A stretch of 64,000 nt of DNA from Daphnia carinata (taxonomy: Eukaryota; Arthropoda; Branchiopoda; Diplostraca; Daphniidae). Of the stretch, positions 41,123-53,690 are shown piece after piece. How positions within the stretch are numbered: position 1 is the stretch's first letter; each line of letters opens with the position of its first letter. Made by a program: the position numbers and the translations under genes. Location of the stretch: NCBI RefSeq assembly GCF_022539665.2, contig NC_081339.1, positions 7,933,367 through 7,997,366 on the forward strand, in the 5' to 3' direction. The notes under the pieces are model-generated. The model saw only the letters and a program-made list of their open reading frames with translations. It was not told the origin of the DNA and ran no database searches.

Positions 41123-41958
41123 TCACATTACTCGCAACGTACACGTCTTCAACTTGATTTTAGTCGACTCGAAAGCTGAACTTTCATTCTGTTTGCTTAG
41201 CAGCTGCTTCATCTCCGGCAAGCAAATAGGCTAATAAAATAACAGTCCAAATGTAATTTCTAAAGAAAAAATATCTGCTAAAAATATGAATCATAATAAT
41301 GTAAATACCTGATCTCCGGCGAAACGGATAAATACGTGTTCCGGATGTTTACCGGCGGTGTCGCACTGGCCGCACAGAGTGAAATCACCATCGCAATCGA
41401 GACATTTGTACACGAAGCCAACAAGCGGATTCTTGCAGCTTGAACAAATCAAATGGCGATGAGGATTGCCCTGACAATTACCCGTAATGGATGGCCTTGT
41501 CGTTTGGATAAATATCCGTATGGGACTCTCTTGGTCATCCAAATGGCCATGTGTTATGACTCTTAAGGCAGCCAACGTCTCTTTAATATTATCACACGGT
41601 ATGGCAATCCTATCGTTCTCCTCATCTATAAAATGAATTTATAATTCAAATCCATATATCCATGCGACATTAGAAGGTCAGGATTAAATTATTTCAATAA
41701 AAATTTCAATTATTTCATACCAACGTAGACAATACGTGTGGGTACATCGGCCAGTTGAGGGTAGACGTTCAGGACTCTCTGGCCGAGCGAAATGTGGCTA
41801 AAAGATGCTGTGTCGGCAGTGGTGGTGTTGCCTGTGACGTAAGACCATGTGAGGAATTTGTAGCTGTTAGCGTCGACCGTCCCATCGGTTGCCATGACGC
41901 CGCACTTGAAGGTCAGCGTGACTTCGGGCATGTTCATTATAGGATTCAGACTCAACAT
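41123..41958 (-). CDS. PB1-ZZ protein, truncated p62/SQSTM1 relative
   Basis: Three exons (41958-41721, 41625-41309, 41230-41123) give 220 aa. An N-terminal PB1 domain (MPEVTLTFKCG to VYVDEENDRIAIPCDNIKETLAALR) keeps a Lys in the first strand and an acidic OPCA-like loop, but lacks the KEIRRF basic cluster of the local p62. A ZZ zinc finger follows (CSSCKNPLVGFVYKCLDCDGDFTLCGQC, then GKHPEHVFIR). The tail is only about 35 residues and has no LIR or UBA. The IPCDNIKET block resembles LPIDDIKET of the anchored PB1 gene at 56 kb more than p62, so those two look like sisters. The inferred role is a PB1 partner of p62 or an adaptor; it cannot bind ubiquitin through UBA. Confidence 0.8.
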
Positions 41959-44900
41959 TGATGATTTCCGTTTTGATAAACTAGCTTGAACACTGCTGCA
42001 ACTATGACTGCGCTTTCTTTAGAGTCTTTGGCTTGGTTTACTTAAGTAAACGTTGTTTTAGCGTCATCGTACATCGTTGTTTTAACGTTGACATTCCTAT
42101 TTTAAAGGGCTTTTCGCTTTAAAAAAAATTCCCAAACTAGTCTTTTGCTGGAGACAATGGCATTGTCGTACATGAATAAACGTTTAGCAGGAAATATATT
42201 GACGCAAGGATAGATGTGTTTTCAGATCAAACACGACCGTGTTTCACGTTACGCAAAGCTTCTATCCTTGTTTTGGAGTTAGTATTTATTCTGGAACACG
42301 GTTGAAATGTATTCCGATTGGTCGTATCACAGAAGTATTCTCCTTTAAAGGCGATAAACAATTGCACAAACATAAATTCCAACTTCCGTGTTTGGCCATG
42401 TCTTTGTTTCAACATCTTTTGATCGCATTGGTGATTGCGTTGCTAAAGCAAATGTGTTGAAACAATACGTCGTGGCTGGTAGTTTTTTTTGTGGCGGAAG
42501 TCAACGAAATATCCGTCTTTTCTTCATCCGGACCTTGTCGGTTCAGGGTCACGTCTTTGATAGTTAAATGACTCTTTCTGTTGCGTATCGGATTGAAGTC
42601 GAAAGAGATAGGCAAAAAAACAACATCGGTCATAAAAACTGTGAATCCTTTTACTTTCGGGAGTTAGGGGACGGTGGTTAACGAGGCATTGGCATTCTAT
42701 GCAAAATACATGTTGACGGCGGATCGTCCATTACGTGTAAGAATGTTGCGCAAAAAAAAGCATGTAACAAAAATGGTTGCATAATCGAATAAAAAATGTT
42801 GCAAAAGTAAACATCGATGGCATTTACGATCGTTAAAAGACTCTGGTATGGTAATCTCTGTTAATATTTTCATTCCCCGGATTGAATCATTCCCATTGAT
42901 GGAAGCTAGTACAGCGCGCTTGTCACACCAATCAAGAAATACAACATGATGGAGAGTTGCGCAAATGTGAGGAGAAAATTCTTTAAAATACATAAAATAA
43001 AAACAAGTAGGATGGAAAAAGAAAAGAGGATAAAAAATAGTAAACCAGATTTTTCACGCATTGCCGGACATAATTGGCGAATAAAATTTGAACGCTGGAC
43101 GTGGGTCGATGGGTGCGAAATTTAAAAGCCGTTTGATGCTGCAAACTAGCTTTCTACGTGGAACTTGACTTGTAAGTCGTACAAGTATAGGAACGTGCTT
43201 TTGCATTTCGTTTGTCGTTTATCTCGAGTCTGTGTATATTATTGAAAAATTAAAGGTTGTTGAATTGTGTTTATTAGTATACGTGCAACCACAAACAATG
43301 GAATTGGAATAGTTTCCCCGTCTGTTTGTTTCCGCAATTTAAATCACTGGGGTTCTAATTTCTTAAAACAATACTCCAAAGTAAGCTGACTTCTGAATGA
43401 TGAGCCAATACATCCTTGACAACTGTATCTTACAGTTTATTTGTTTGTTGTATAATTTGACACGGACAGGAAGCTATAGTCTACTGACATACCATCCCAA
43501 ATGATCATCCGTATATTAAATTAACTGAACTTCAGTTTAGACCACAAGACAAATCCCGATGATTTATTGTTCAGCCAATTTGTATGACTTTCCCGCAGTC
43601 GAAATGCAAGACGAGAATGATCGAACCATCCTATTTGCTTACTCACCGAGGCGTTTCAAAATAGGAAGCCATCATCGTTGCAAGTGGAAATAAATTGATT
43701 GCTTACCACAGCCAGCGTTCTTACACCGGTTGTTAGACACGTGGCAAGTTCCGTTTGAAATTGTTGAACCTCGTTTCCCTGTTCAAATTTATTACAAATG
43801 CAAGTAGAAAAACAATAAATGTCTTATTCTTCGTTTGTCCTAAACATGCAGGTTTGTACCGTAATAAACAAGTGTTTTTTAAAGGATCCTTTCGCTGAGG
43901 AAAAATGGCATTTACCTGTGTTTGCATTTAAGCAATTCGCTAGTTATTAACGATGTACGTCATTTCAATTTCTCAATCATTCTTCAGTATTTTTTTTCCT
44001 CTTTGCTAGCGGAGAATCAAAGCTAACGAATGAATCATATGAGCTCTTCAAGGCAGCGTAGGCTATAAAAAATAAGTTCTCAAATAACCGTGAACTAATG
44101 GTCACGTAACAAGTTACGGAGAATAAGAAATCGTGAGCTGGCAAGAATAAGGAAAAACACAAATCAATTCCAAAAATGCATGTTACAACTCAGAGATTCA
44201 TATGACTCAACATACTCCGCTATCCATTGATGGGTTTCACTATACGTAACTAGCTAAAGAATAAATCAAATATAAAAGAATGGGGAGTTTTGCGTTCGTC
44301 GGGTCACGAACGTGAATAGTTCCAAAGCTATTCGGACAAGATTATGGCGTTGCACGATTGTGTTGCGCAATTTTTTAAAAGCTACCTAGTAGGTTAAGAT
44401 TCTTTTTAAACAACGAAGAGGAAAAAAACGAAACATTTGCCAATTATTTTCATTTTCTTAATTGGAGAAAACGTTCAAGAAAAGTACAAAGTCTAGTTTG
44501 ATTGTTCCTGGAAGAGAGAGGAGGATAAACCAGATTGCGCATGACTATTGTTTTCAGTTTTCCTTTTGTTACGTTTTTTCGTGTGACAACACTGGAACAT
44601 TCGATTTTCTCCCGCAAATCGATTTAAAAAAAAAAAAGAGAGAGAGAAATAAAAGTGTGGGATCATTAAAATAAATTCTAACCAGGTCTCTCTTTTTTCT
44701 GAATATCGCAAACTCTCATGTACCCATTTCCCTAACATCCTGTAGTCATTAAGGCAAGGTAAGCAACAACTTGTGCAGGATGGTAACCTAAGAATAATCA
44801 GTTCAACAGAGTGGAAACGTATAGGGGAAAAGAAAAAAAGGTTTTTACAAAAAAAAAAAAGAGGAGGGTGTTCCAAAAAGGAAGAGAAAGATTAAAGGGA

Positions 44901-45769
44901 AACCAAAAATGAAAGGGGATTTTCAAAGAGTCACGGCAGAGGATGAGAGAGGAAGCCACCTGTGAAAACACCCGCTTTGCATAAAGAGAAAAAAGAAAAA
45001 AAAAAAGAAGGCCGACAATCTTTTTGTTTTGATTTTGTCCTGCGGGAAGGTCTTTCTGTCTCCGTCCAACGAGAAGTAACAAGACCCTCCTCCTCACACA
45101 CGTTTCTTCCCTCCCCCTCGGGTTTTTCGTTCGCCACAAACACACGACCGTTGTAGTATAGTAGTGGAAAAAAAAATCTACACACACACACAGTGCCTTT
45201 CCTTTCTTCAGCTTGTTCGTTTTCCTATATATTCATTAGTGTTCGGTCTGGCGGTAACCCACACGCACCGACAGTGCAGCGTTTCCTTAGTTTTCGTTCC
45301 AGAGGGAAAAACACAAGTTTTCCAGTTTTGTTCAAACCGACGATAGTACCCGGATTTATCGTCTAGTTTAACATTTTGATTTAATAAGAAAGACATTTAT
45401 CCATGGATTCATGGACATTTTTGTGTGTTTTTTCTTTGCTGTCCAAAGTGGCAGTGTTCGGTTTTCTCTATGTGAACAAGTGAACAAACAAAGGAAGGGT
45501 AACCACCTTTGAATTCGTCCCCCGGAAAGTAAGAAAACACTCGGGACAAAAGAATTTCGAGACGTTTTGGGAGGGCAAGACGCGTTTCTCATGCCCAATC
45601 CTGAAAGCTGCACCTAAACTCAGGTGTGGCAGCTGTTTAAGGTGTTGTCCCTTTGTTTTTTTTGCCTGCAAAATAGAAAAGAAAAAAAGGTCCGCCAGAG
45701 AGCATATTGGTAGCTGTTGTGCGTGATTTTCCATCAGTTTTCTTCACGACGACGGGTAGAAAAAAAAAA
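41959..45769. other. Intergenic or 5' region, 3.8 kb
   Basis: Long gap before the four-TM gene. Around 44450-45200 the plus strand is rich in purine runs with A tracts, and a CA microsatellite lies near 45180. Frames on the opposite strand there are Phe/Leu-rich artefacts of these tracts. It may hold non-coding 5' exons of the next gene. I see no coding exon. Confidence 0.4.
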
Positions 45770-48700
45770 ATGAAACGCGGTAAAACAGACGAGGATGGAC
45801 AGAACGTACGGGATAAATTACAAGAACTAGAAAACCAACACGACGGACATCATCATCATCATCAACGACCAGCCACCGTTCCGTTATTGAATCGGTGTTG
45901 CTGTTTCAGTTTGCTGACTGGTGCCGTCTTCACGGGTATCTACGCTACGGTAAACGAAAAATGTTGTTGTACTTTGCTCTTATTTGTTCACGTCATTAAC
46001 TCTCTCGATGTAATATCAATTGTATCTGCGATTTGATAGTGCGAGGTGAATATCTCCGTTTGAAATTAGGCGTGGTTTAAAGGAACAGGTGGATGTAGGA
46101 AGAAACATAGTTTGATGTTTGTGGCGAGTTTTCTTTTTTTTTTTTGGTTCAGCGTAAAACGATATCAGTGTTCCAATCTGATGCGCTTTCCAAAAGGTGT
46201 TAAATGTACAACATGTCCTCCTACAGGTACTTAGCCCCCCCTACGATAATTTGGTCGTGCACGGTAGGCTCTTTAAGTGCAGAACGCTATAAGACTACAG
46301 GGTTTCTATTTTCATGGGCAGAGAGGGGCTGTGCAGAGAGACTCTCGTAAAAATTACGGACGATGACGCTGCGGTTGGATGTATCTACGTATATAATCAA
46401 TGGGAAAAAAAGCCCTTTTCGAGTTGATTCCACACAAAAAAAAACTGTGTGTAGGAGGAGGGAAGAAGGCGTTTTACGACGAGACACGAACCGCAAAATA
46501 ATACCAGGAGATGGGGGAGTCTTCTCCTTGCCTCTATGATTGCGTAGAGAAGTCGGATGTGTTTTTGTTTTTATTTTTTAACGGGAAAACGCACATGATT
46601 GAAGATGAAAATAACTGCTGGAGACTTTTTTGCGAGTAGCAAGCGGTATAAAAAAGAAAGAATTGTACACACAGTGCTAGAGTGACGCCGCTATTCAAAG
46701 AAGAGATCGATCCTCATCTACACAGCGGTTTGTCTACCGTAGCAGCAATAGCGTAGGCGGAGAATAGAGGCCATCGTCCCATTGAAACTTGTCTTTCAAT
46801 TATGACGCAAGGAGCTGCTTTTTTTTATTTTTTATTTCGAGTTGAATGCCAGATGGAGAGATAGCTGCCAGATATACCGGTGCGGAGGGAGGGGGGGAGG
46901 GAATTCCATTTCCTTTTGGCTTGAAATCTCAATACCTAACGGCGTGCTATTCAAAACGTTATGTCAACCAACCTGTAATCATATGCGCAACAATTCGTTT
47001 GCAGTTCTTTTTTTAACATTAGGAAAAACCTTCAATTACATTAATTTATTCTTATTATTTATGATTTAAATAAAATTTGGATAAAGGCTGTTTACATTTG
47101 TGCATTCGCCATTGAGCTCTGGTTGATTACCGAAGCAAAAGGTACGATACATTTCCTGCTTTGCGCATAATTTGTTTAGTTTTAATTGAAGAACATTTAA
47201 ATCACTTATAAACAGATGAATTACCTTCTCCGCCTTACATTCTTTGTTTGGTTTACTTTATCATTTGGATTATGTCAGTGGCCTTGCTCGTTGGACTTGC
47301 CCTGGTAATGAATCGCAACACCATTTAATTAACCAGTTATACAAAATGGTTTCAAAACATAAATACATCATTTTTAATTGAATATTGCAGAGAAGAACGC
47401 AACCCATTTTAGCTTGGTTACTGTGCTTGATTGTGGTATTCTTTCCGGAATGCGGACTCGTTATGTTCATGAGTCTCTATTACTGGGTATACAGTTTAAA
47501 AAACCAAATTTTTTAAAATATCCTATTTTAATGTTTCGGCACACATTCTTTTGCAGACACTGAGTACGTCATTCGGCACGGTAGAATTGGTATTTTGGAT
47601 CGTCCGCGCTTCAATGAATGTAAGTAGACGATAAAAAATTGTGCCCTTAATAGGCGCTATGTTCCACGGCGGTACATTTGAAAAGCTATAAACTGTTTTC
47701 GCGTGTTGCATTTGGTCCGCAGATTTTGGGGGCGATCCAAGTCTTTTCTCTTTATTCACAATGGAAAGAGGAAAAGAACGTCGGGCGAAGATTACGCGAT
47801 CTTAGCATGGTAATACTATTGCTGCATCGTTATGACACACTTTTTTTCCAGACCGACTTCAAAAGCATTTCATTAATTTAAAAAGAAAAGCAACTTGTTA
47901 TCAATAGAGACTTCCTGTGTGCATAAGTAATTCTTATTTGGGCCATTAGCATACGTCTCCGATGTCTAACGGTTACTATACGAACCCCATAATTAAGACA
48001 CCATTGCCGGGGAGCCTCAGAGCTGGTTATCACAATGCCGCTTATCTCAACTCGAACGTGAATTTGCATCGACACATGCAAATGCACGGCAACCGTCAAC
48101 AAGTCAACGCTGCCATGGCATCGTTGGATCGTACACGCAAACATTTCGCAAAACACTCGTTAAACCGGTAAACCCAATTTTTTTTATGTCGTTCCAGAAT
48201 CTTTGCGCGATAACAGCCTAATCCCATTTTGCCTTGGTTCGTTACAGATCCATATCTTCCGTATCGCAACTCTACCCAAAGGATGAGACCGATTGTGGCA
48301 AGGTGTTCACTAAAGGTGAGATGGCGAACGGCTTTACGGTTTTCGACCAGTGGCAACAGCATCAGCAGTGGCTGGAACAGAAAAAAATGGGGATAACTCC
48401 AGAACCTGGAATGGCATTTGGTCCTATGGGCATCGCTGGAGTTGGACTAGATGATTCGGAATTGGGACCGATGGATAACGGCTGTTGCCCGCAGCATTCC
48501 ATGCGGTTTACGAACGATGGCGATTACTTGAATCGGGCCCCACTTTCGCGTGCCGTCAGCACGCTCTTGTTGAATCGTCACTGCCCGTCTCAATTTGCAA
48601 TTCCAAATTTTGATCGACAACGCCAGTTTTTAATTGGCTCCAATTCGGTTAGCAGCCAAGCTCCGCCAATGAGACGGGCCCATTCCATGAACGATTTAAA

Positions 48701-48854
48701 TCTTAGGGCTTCCTCAACCTCATGCGATATCAAGTTCGGTCGAACAAACAGGCCGCATTTCGATTATATTCGGTCGGCCGGACGTCACGGACATATAATT
48801 ACGCGAGGCGAATCTGACGACTTCCAGCGAAGCTACAAAGACGTCGCTTTGTAA
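45770..48854 (+). CDS. Four-transmembrane protein of unknown function
   Basis: Eight exons (45770-45949, 47087-47141, 47216-47304, 47391-47486, 47557-47619, 47723-47809, 47950-48167, 48248-48854) join in phase to 464 aa; intron 1 is 1137 bp. A charged, His-rich N-terminus (DGHHHHHQ) leads into four hydrophobic segments. They are CCCFSLLTGAVFTGIYA through AFAIEL, YILCLVYFIIWIMSVALL, LLCLIVVFFPECGLVMF, and VELVFWIVRASMNILGAIQV. A cytosolic tail of about 270 residues follows, rich in Met, His, Asn and Arg and with repeated RR/RS sites (MRRAHSMNDLN). The layout recalls LAPTM or arthropod pasiflora-type tetraspan proteins, but I cannot assign it. Convergent with NCKIPSD at 292 bp. Confidence 0.75.
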
Positions 48855-49146
48855 ACTTTGGATGATAGGCCTTGAAAAAAAATAATAATGTTTGAAAAAT
48901 CACGTGCGTTGTCTCTTTCAAAAGGTCCCTGACAACAAACATGCAGCTTCGAAAAAAAAAGTTACCTGATATTTTTTTGTGTTGTTGTTATATCTCGTCA
49001 AGGTAGCGTATAGACACACTGCCTCTGATTTGCACCTTTAACAATACATTTTGTTTGCCCTTACCTCTAGCTTTTTTTTGTCAGGCTTGATGTTGATTTA
49101 ACATGAGTGTTGGACTAGTTTATTTTTTTAGATCGAAGGAAGTACT

Positions 49147-50937
49147 TTAAGATCTTTCGAGAAAATCAGGAAATTCGTGATAAATTTGCATAATTTTGTG
49201 ATGATCTTGTTGCATGGCTGTGGATGGGCTTCCTAATTTGTCTGACTCTTCACGTATGACTTTTAAACATTTTGCGAAATCGCCTTTTTTATAATCTGGA
49301 CAATTGACCCTAATTATGGCATGATAAAGCTGCAAGGCGTCTGACCGTCTCTAAAAAAAAAACATTTTTTCAACATTATCCAGGTTTGAAAAAAAAACAC
49401 GCTTAGAGGAAATACCTTATCTCCTGGCCCATAGTCAGTGAGCCGTCTTAAAATGACATCAAGCAAAACTTCTAGGTCAGCTGTGTAAAACAGTTTGGCT
49501 GTTTCAACTCCTGAAAAGAGTCCAAGCATCAAGCTGGACACAGAATCAGCTTGATTCTTATCATGTTGTTCGCCAAGGTATTGTTTAATAGGATCATCTA
49601 GAATTGAAAAAAAAAATTATTCAGAGTCCAACATCAAAAGATGCAAACGAAACAAATCAAAATATTCAAATGTTACCTTCTCTGTTGTAGAGCAGCAAGA
49701 TCTTTTCGATAAGGCTGTCACACATACTTCTATTAGCTAAACAAAGCAAAACCGGATTGTTCTCCGAAGACACTAAACTGAACTGCCGATACAGGGCCAA
49801 AATTAAATGCATTGCGGCACTAGTGATTGTCAAACATTCCTGATCTTTTTCATCACTTGTAGCTATGGAAACGGATTCCGTTTCTAACACGTCAACGAGA
49901 AGAGCAATCAAGTTCTCTCCGAGCTCATTTTGCTGCGCGAAAGATAGTGGTTCGTGGCAACATAACGTCACAGTTAGAACTCGGATCGACCAATAAATGC
50001 GATCTTTATTGATATCTTTTGCAGTGCCAATCGCTTGGATATCTCTGGCCAATTCGGAAGGAAGAACTGAGTTGATGGCCACGTTGACGAATGTTGGCAA
50101 GAGTTGGAGGGCATGGAAGAGAATGGCAAGTATCGGTTTCCGTTTTCTCCATGAGGTTTCGGCTTGCAAACGGTGAACCAACTGCAACAGTAAGGCACAA
50201 TCATGACGTTCAAGGGCAGCAATCAGCAAAGCGCGATCAGCATGTGTTGTGAGGTTTAACATTTCATTCCAAGTTTCTTCTGGAACATCAGTCTCTTGAT
50301 CTGAGGCAAATTCCATGATTAAACCAACCACCCGATCCAAATGGTGACTATCTAGTCCGCCACGGCGGATGTCCATGGAAATCTGATCTGTATCGGTATT
50401 AAGAATGCGCTCTATTCCATTCGGAATGTGACGAACGTTCTCTTGCAAGTATTTCAGAGTTTCGAGAATGGCCCCTTGCGCCTGCTGGAACGTACACCTC
50501 GTGTTGTGGCGAACGAGTGATGTTAATTCGTACATCTGTTTGGCTGCCAAGTGTTCTAGCTCCATTTCTAGTTTCATTCGAGATTCTTTTAGGTTCTCTA
50601 TAACAGCTGCTTGGTCACGACTAGCTGACCGCTTGGAAGAAATTCGTTTTAAAATATCATCGATGTGTTTGATTTCTTCTATTTTGGAACATGGGGCTAC
50701 GGTGAGGTAATTGGCTGGAGCCTGGAATAAACCGCGTATCAATACGTAGTAGATGTAATTCATCCCATAATTATTGGGAATTAAAATACTTACATAGCCG
50801 TTTTCTCCATTTAGCTTAATGACGTGAACCCATTCGTGATCCTTGTTAGTTCTTTTTAATGTCACGAAAAGGTCATTTTCAGCAAAACTTAGCGTGCCCT
50901 CGTACGGCGCTTGGAAATCGTACATTGCGCGCAGCAT
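49147..50937 (-). CDS. NCKIPSD: NCKIPSD/SPIN90 (Dip1), SH3 protein that activates Arp2/3
   Basis: SPIN90 family members bind Arp2/3 and seed linear actin filaments. Four exons (50937-50794, 50721-49677, 49597-49416, 49350-49147) give 524 aa, shorter than the roughly 720 of mammals. An SH3 domain occupies residues 1-56 (MLRAMYDFQAPYEGTLSFAENDLF ending in APANYLTV). The Pro/Ser-rich linker of mammals is replaced by a helical segment, then the armadillo-like leucine-rich domain follows. Diagnostic pieces are ELTSLVRHNT, SVLPSELARDIQ, IEKILLLYNREGDDP, ETAKLFYTADLEVLLD and DYGPGDK. Absence of the linker suggests Nck-type SH3 ligands are lost here. Confidence 0.93.
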
Positions 50938-51604
50938 CTTCCCTACAAAGAACAATACATGAATGCGAAACCATTGCTTTAATTAACTTATGAACATACA
51001 AGCTCAAAAGATAAAATTTAAATAGGTTAATTTTAATGGCTTAGAAGCCTGAAAAGTACTTCTTCCTATTTTTTGTGCCACAATATTTAAATGATAAATA
51101 AGAAAAACATGTTTGATACATAACAAAGATGTAATCAAAATGGATGGAAATCATGCCATGGCCATATAGTTAAACAACATGATATCATGTAGTTTGTTTA
51201 CAAGAATTTATTTAAGCAAAGAGAGGCATGCACAATTCAACAACTAGGGACTACAATTAACAATAAGAAGTTACAAAACAGGAATCCATCCATACATCTA
51301 CGCTTTCAATGTGCACCCAATACTTCTAAATTTTCAACTTAACATGCAATACATACTTTAATTTATGTTTCCCCATTGCTGACTGAAAGAACGATAGAAA
51401 AGCGAATCGCTAAGTAACTGTAATTGCATATCTTACGTTGCTAGGCAGCAAACCGGGTAGAGATAGATGAAGATGATCAGATTTTTACTGAATTAGGTTA
51501 TTCGTTATCTATATAAAATGTCAACATGCTTCTTAATGTCTTACAGCATTACATCAATTGTTTGGTTGATCCTGAAAGTGAATATAGGTCCAAGGAATAT
51601 GAAA
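50938..51604. other. Intergenic upstream of NCKIPSD
   Basis: 670 bp, A/T-rich, NCKIPSD promoter side. Nothing else supported. Confidence 0.45.
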
Positions 51605-52486
51605 GAGAAAGTAAATGACAGAACACTTTGTCAATACAAAACAGCGGAAAATAACAGGAAAATATCAATGTTTTGTCGTCTGCTAACGCAGAAAATGGCC
51701 ATCTTATGGTACTTACTGAAGTTTCTTCCCAACTGTTAAACTCAAGGGTAAAATAATTTTACTTAGGGATGTATGTTGTCACTAGAGTGTCGCCATAATA
51801 TTAAATGCATTAAATGGGCTATTTTATACTTTTAAGTGTAAAGAGTAAAAAAAAAAAAAAAATTGGGGTTGAGCACTCACTGACTTTTCCGAGATTCTAA
51901 CGGGGGGTGCTCCCTACGAAGGTGCATCCCAGATCGCTATCAGATACGAAATCTACGATCCTTGAGGGGGATGCACCCCGTGAGACGATGGCACACGAAT
52001 GCTACGGCGTGACTTGGCACTAGGTACCAACCGTCTACCGCTTAGTTCGTCTTGGCTGCCTCACAGAGCCCGTATCCGTTTTAAATCTCTTCCAATTCAG
52101 TGGCACTCAACCCTACATCAGTAATGGGGATAATGCAAATCGTTTATACTGTACCATAGACGACGAAAAACACCTACTGCTCGTTATGGCGTCCTTTGAC
52201 CTTTAATGTTAAATTTCGCCAATAAGATAAACTATATTGACAAAATAAAAAAATGAACTGTATTCGCAACTTACCATGTTATTTATTGCTGCAAATTCCC
52301 TTAAAGCTAGAAAAATTTTAACACACAAAAAATGGTACAAAAGTAGCTGGTTTAAGCTCGGGAGCGTGAATGGGACAGGTATACCAGTCCTAACATAAGA
52401 CTAGAAGCTACTCTTCGGTTGCCACCAGGTGGCGTCGGAGTAGCATGTTTCCAAGAAATATTTTTATAACTATCGTTCGGCCCGTT
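51605..52486. repeat. Direct duplication, copy A (about 882 bp)
   Basis: Matches 54631-55512 from end to end by eye, with scattered substitutions and small indels in the flanks. It contains the invariant core at 51866-52095. Its right end abuts a truncated PB1-gene remnant at position 52487, so the segment seems inserted into, or joined to, that remnant. Confidence 0.9.
51866..52113. other. Invariant structured core A, candidate RNA gene or MITE-like element
   Basis: Positions 51866-52095 are identical to 54893-55122 over 230 bp. Outer arms GGGTTGAG (51866-51873) and CTCAACCC (52106-52113) are perfect complements, extended inward by CACTG (51878-51882) and CAGTG (52098-52102). Inside, GGTGCATCCC (51921-51930) pairs with GGGATGCACC (51968-51977) around GATCG/CGATC and AGAT/ATCT. 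No open frame of note. TTTT lies at 52079-52082. Confidence 0.6.
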
Positions 52487-52768
52487 GACGAACGGACATG
52501 GAGCGAATTACCACTCCCGTAAGAATCAGCATTGGAATCCCTTTGTGATGCCTCGATCGTGGCAGACTCTTGTGAGACGACTATGTTGCGCTGTTCTTCG
52601 TTTAGGGCCACGTCAGCCGACTTATTTTCCTTTTCTGATCGTTTCAGATCTATCATAGAAGATTCATAGAAGATCATAGAAGGCCATGACACCCTAAATT
52701 GAATTTGAAATCTCCTATTTGCTCATTACCAACGCACTTCAACATCCCCTCAGCTCCTTGCGAGACAT
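52487..52768 (-). pseudogene. Decayed copy of the PB1-LIR tail-anchored gene
   Basis: The minus strand keeps the first-exon start and part of the N-terminus next to the stretch LKRSEKENKSADVALNEEQR, nearly identical to the third exon of the intact gene at 55845-56877. The PB1 exons between them are missing, and the match stops at duplication copy A, before the LIR and membrane anchor. The frame is not a plausible product. Confidence 0.75.
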
Positions 52769-53179
52769 TTTAGTGAGTGAGGATTCATTCCAAAACGTTG
52801 ACTTGTTTTTACACCAAGTGCATCAACGTCGCACAACGTCCCAACGTTCGGGTGTCGACCATTCCTGAAACTGCAACAAAAGATCAGAGAGCTAGAAAGA
52901 CATACACAGTCCATATTTTTTTACGGGGAAACTGAACTCCTTCCAGCACAATAGGAGGCTACTTCTGCGATTTTTTTTTTACGATTCACTTTGTAGGCCT
53001 ACTGCAGCATTAGTTTCGTTACTGCAAGAGAAGTAAGTAGACATTGCTGGAATTCTCTCGACAGTGACTACTGTTTGGTGTTAAAGAACGCGAAAACGGT
53101 TTGAGGTATTAGTACCCAAGAGAAGACGGCGAAGCTAGAAGCCGAATCCGAAGCCCAATCACTAACAAGTTATTCAAAA

Positions 53180-53575
53180 ATGGCGAAGCCGCTACCATTT
53201 AAGTGTTATCTTTCAAATAAAAACGAACAAGATAAGGAAATTCGCCGTTTCACTCTTGAATTAGATAGGACGAATGATTTCAAGTATCTTACGAGGAAAA
53301 TTATCTCCGTTTACCCACATCTGGAATGGGATAACAATCCTACCATTTCCTATATTGGTAAGCATTCTTTCTATTTTGTTTATAGCGATAGAGATGGCTA
53401 GTGAAATAAGCTAATAACATGTTTTTTGTTTTGTTTATTTTTTAACGATTCAGATGAAGAAGGAGACGAAGTGAGGATTTCTAGCGATAGGGAGCTAGCT
53501 ATTATGTTCACCAAGTGTAAAGATAATGACCCATTCCGTCTTATTGTTCAATATAGTGATGATAAGAAACGTTAA
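53180..53575 (+). CDS. PB1-only remnant of p62, 99 aa, possibly expressed
   Basis: Exons 53180-53357 and 53454-53575 correspond to the first two exons of p62 at 58044, with the same splice phase and a similar leader. The PB1 domain is intact: first-strand Lys (FKCYLS), basic cluster KEIRRF, and acidic loop DEEGDEVRISSDREL. A stop follows ...SDDKKR where p62 continues to the ZZ finger. It could yield a free PB1 domain that blocks or caps p62 polymers, or be a pseudogene. Confidence 0.55.
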
Positions 53576-53690
53576 GTTGTATCATCACCTTCTGGATCAC
53601 GTGGAAATACCGAAGGGGAAATTTACTGGGGTGTGACTTGTGATGGCTGCCAAGGGGTTGTCAAAGGGCGTGTACAACTGGGAGGAGAAA
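53576..53690 (+). pseudogene. Untranslated ZZ-finger remnant
   Basis: After the stop of the PB1-only frame the sequence still encodes [18 protein letters not shown], matching the ZZ domain of p62, then loses similarity. This supports recent decay of a full p62 copy. Confidence 0.8.

Noticed and set aside
44493-45191. Several long minus frames upstream of the four-TM gene
   Set aside because: Composition follows purine/pyrimidine tracts; overlapping frames in all phases look alike.
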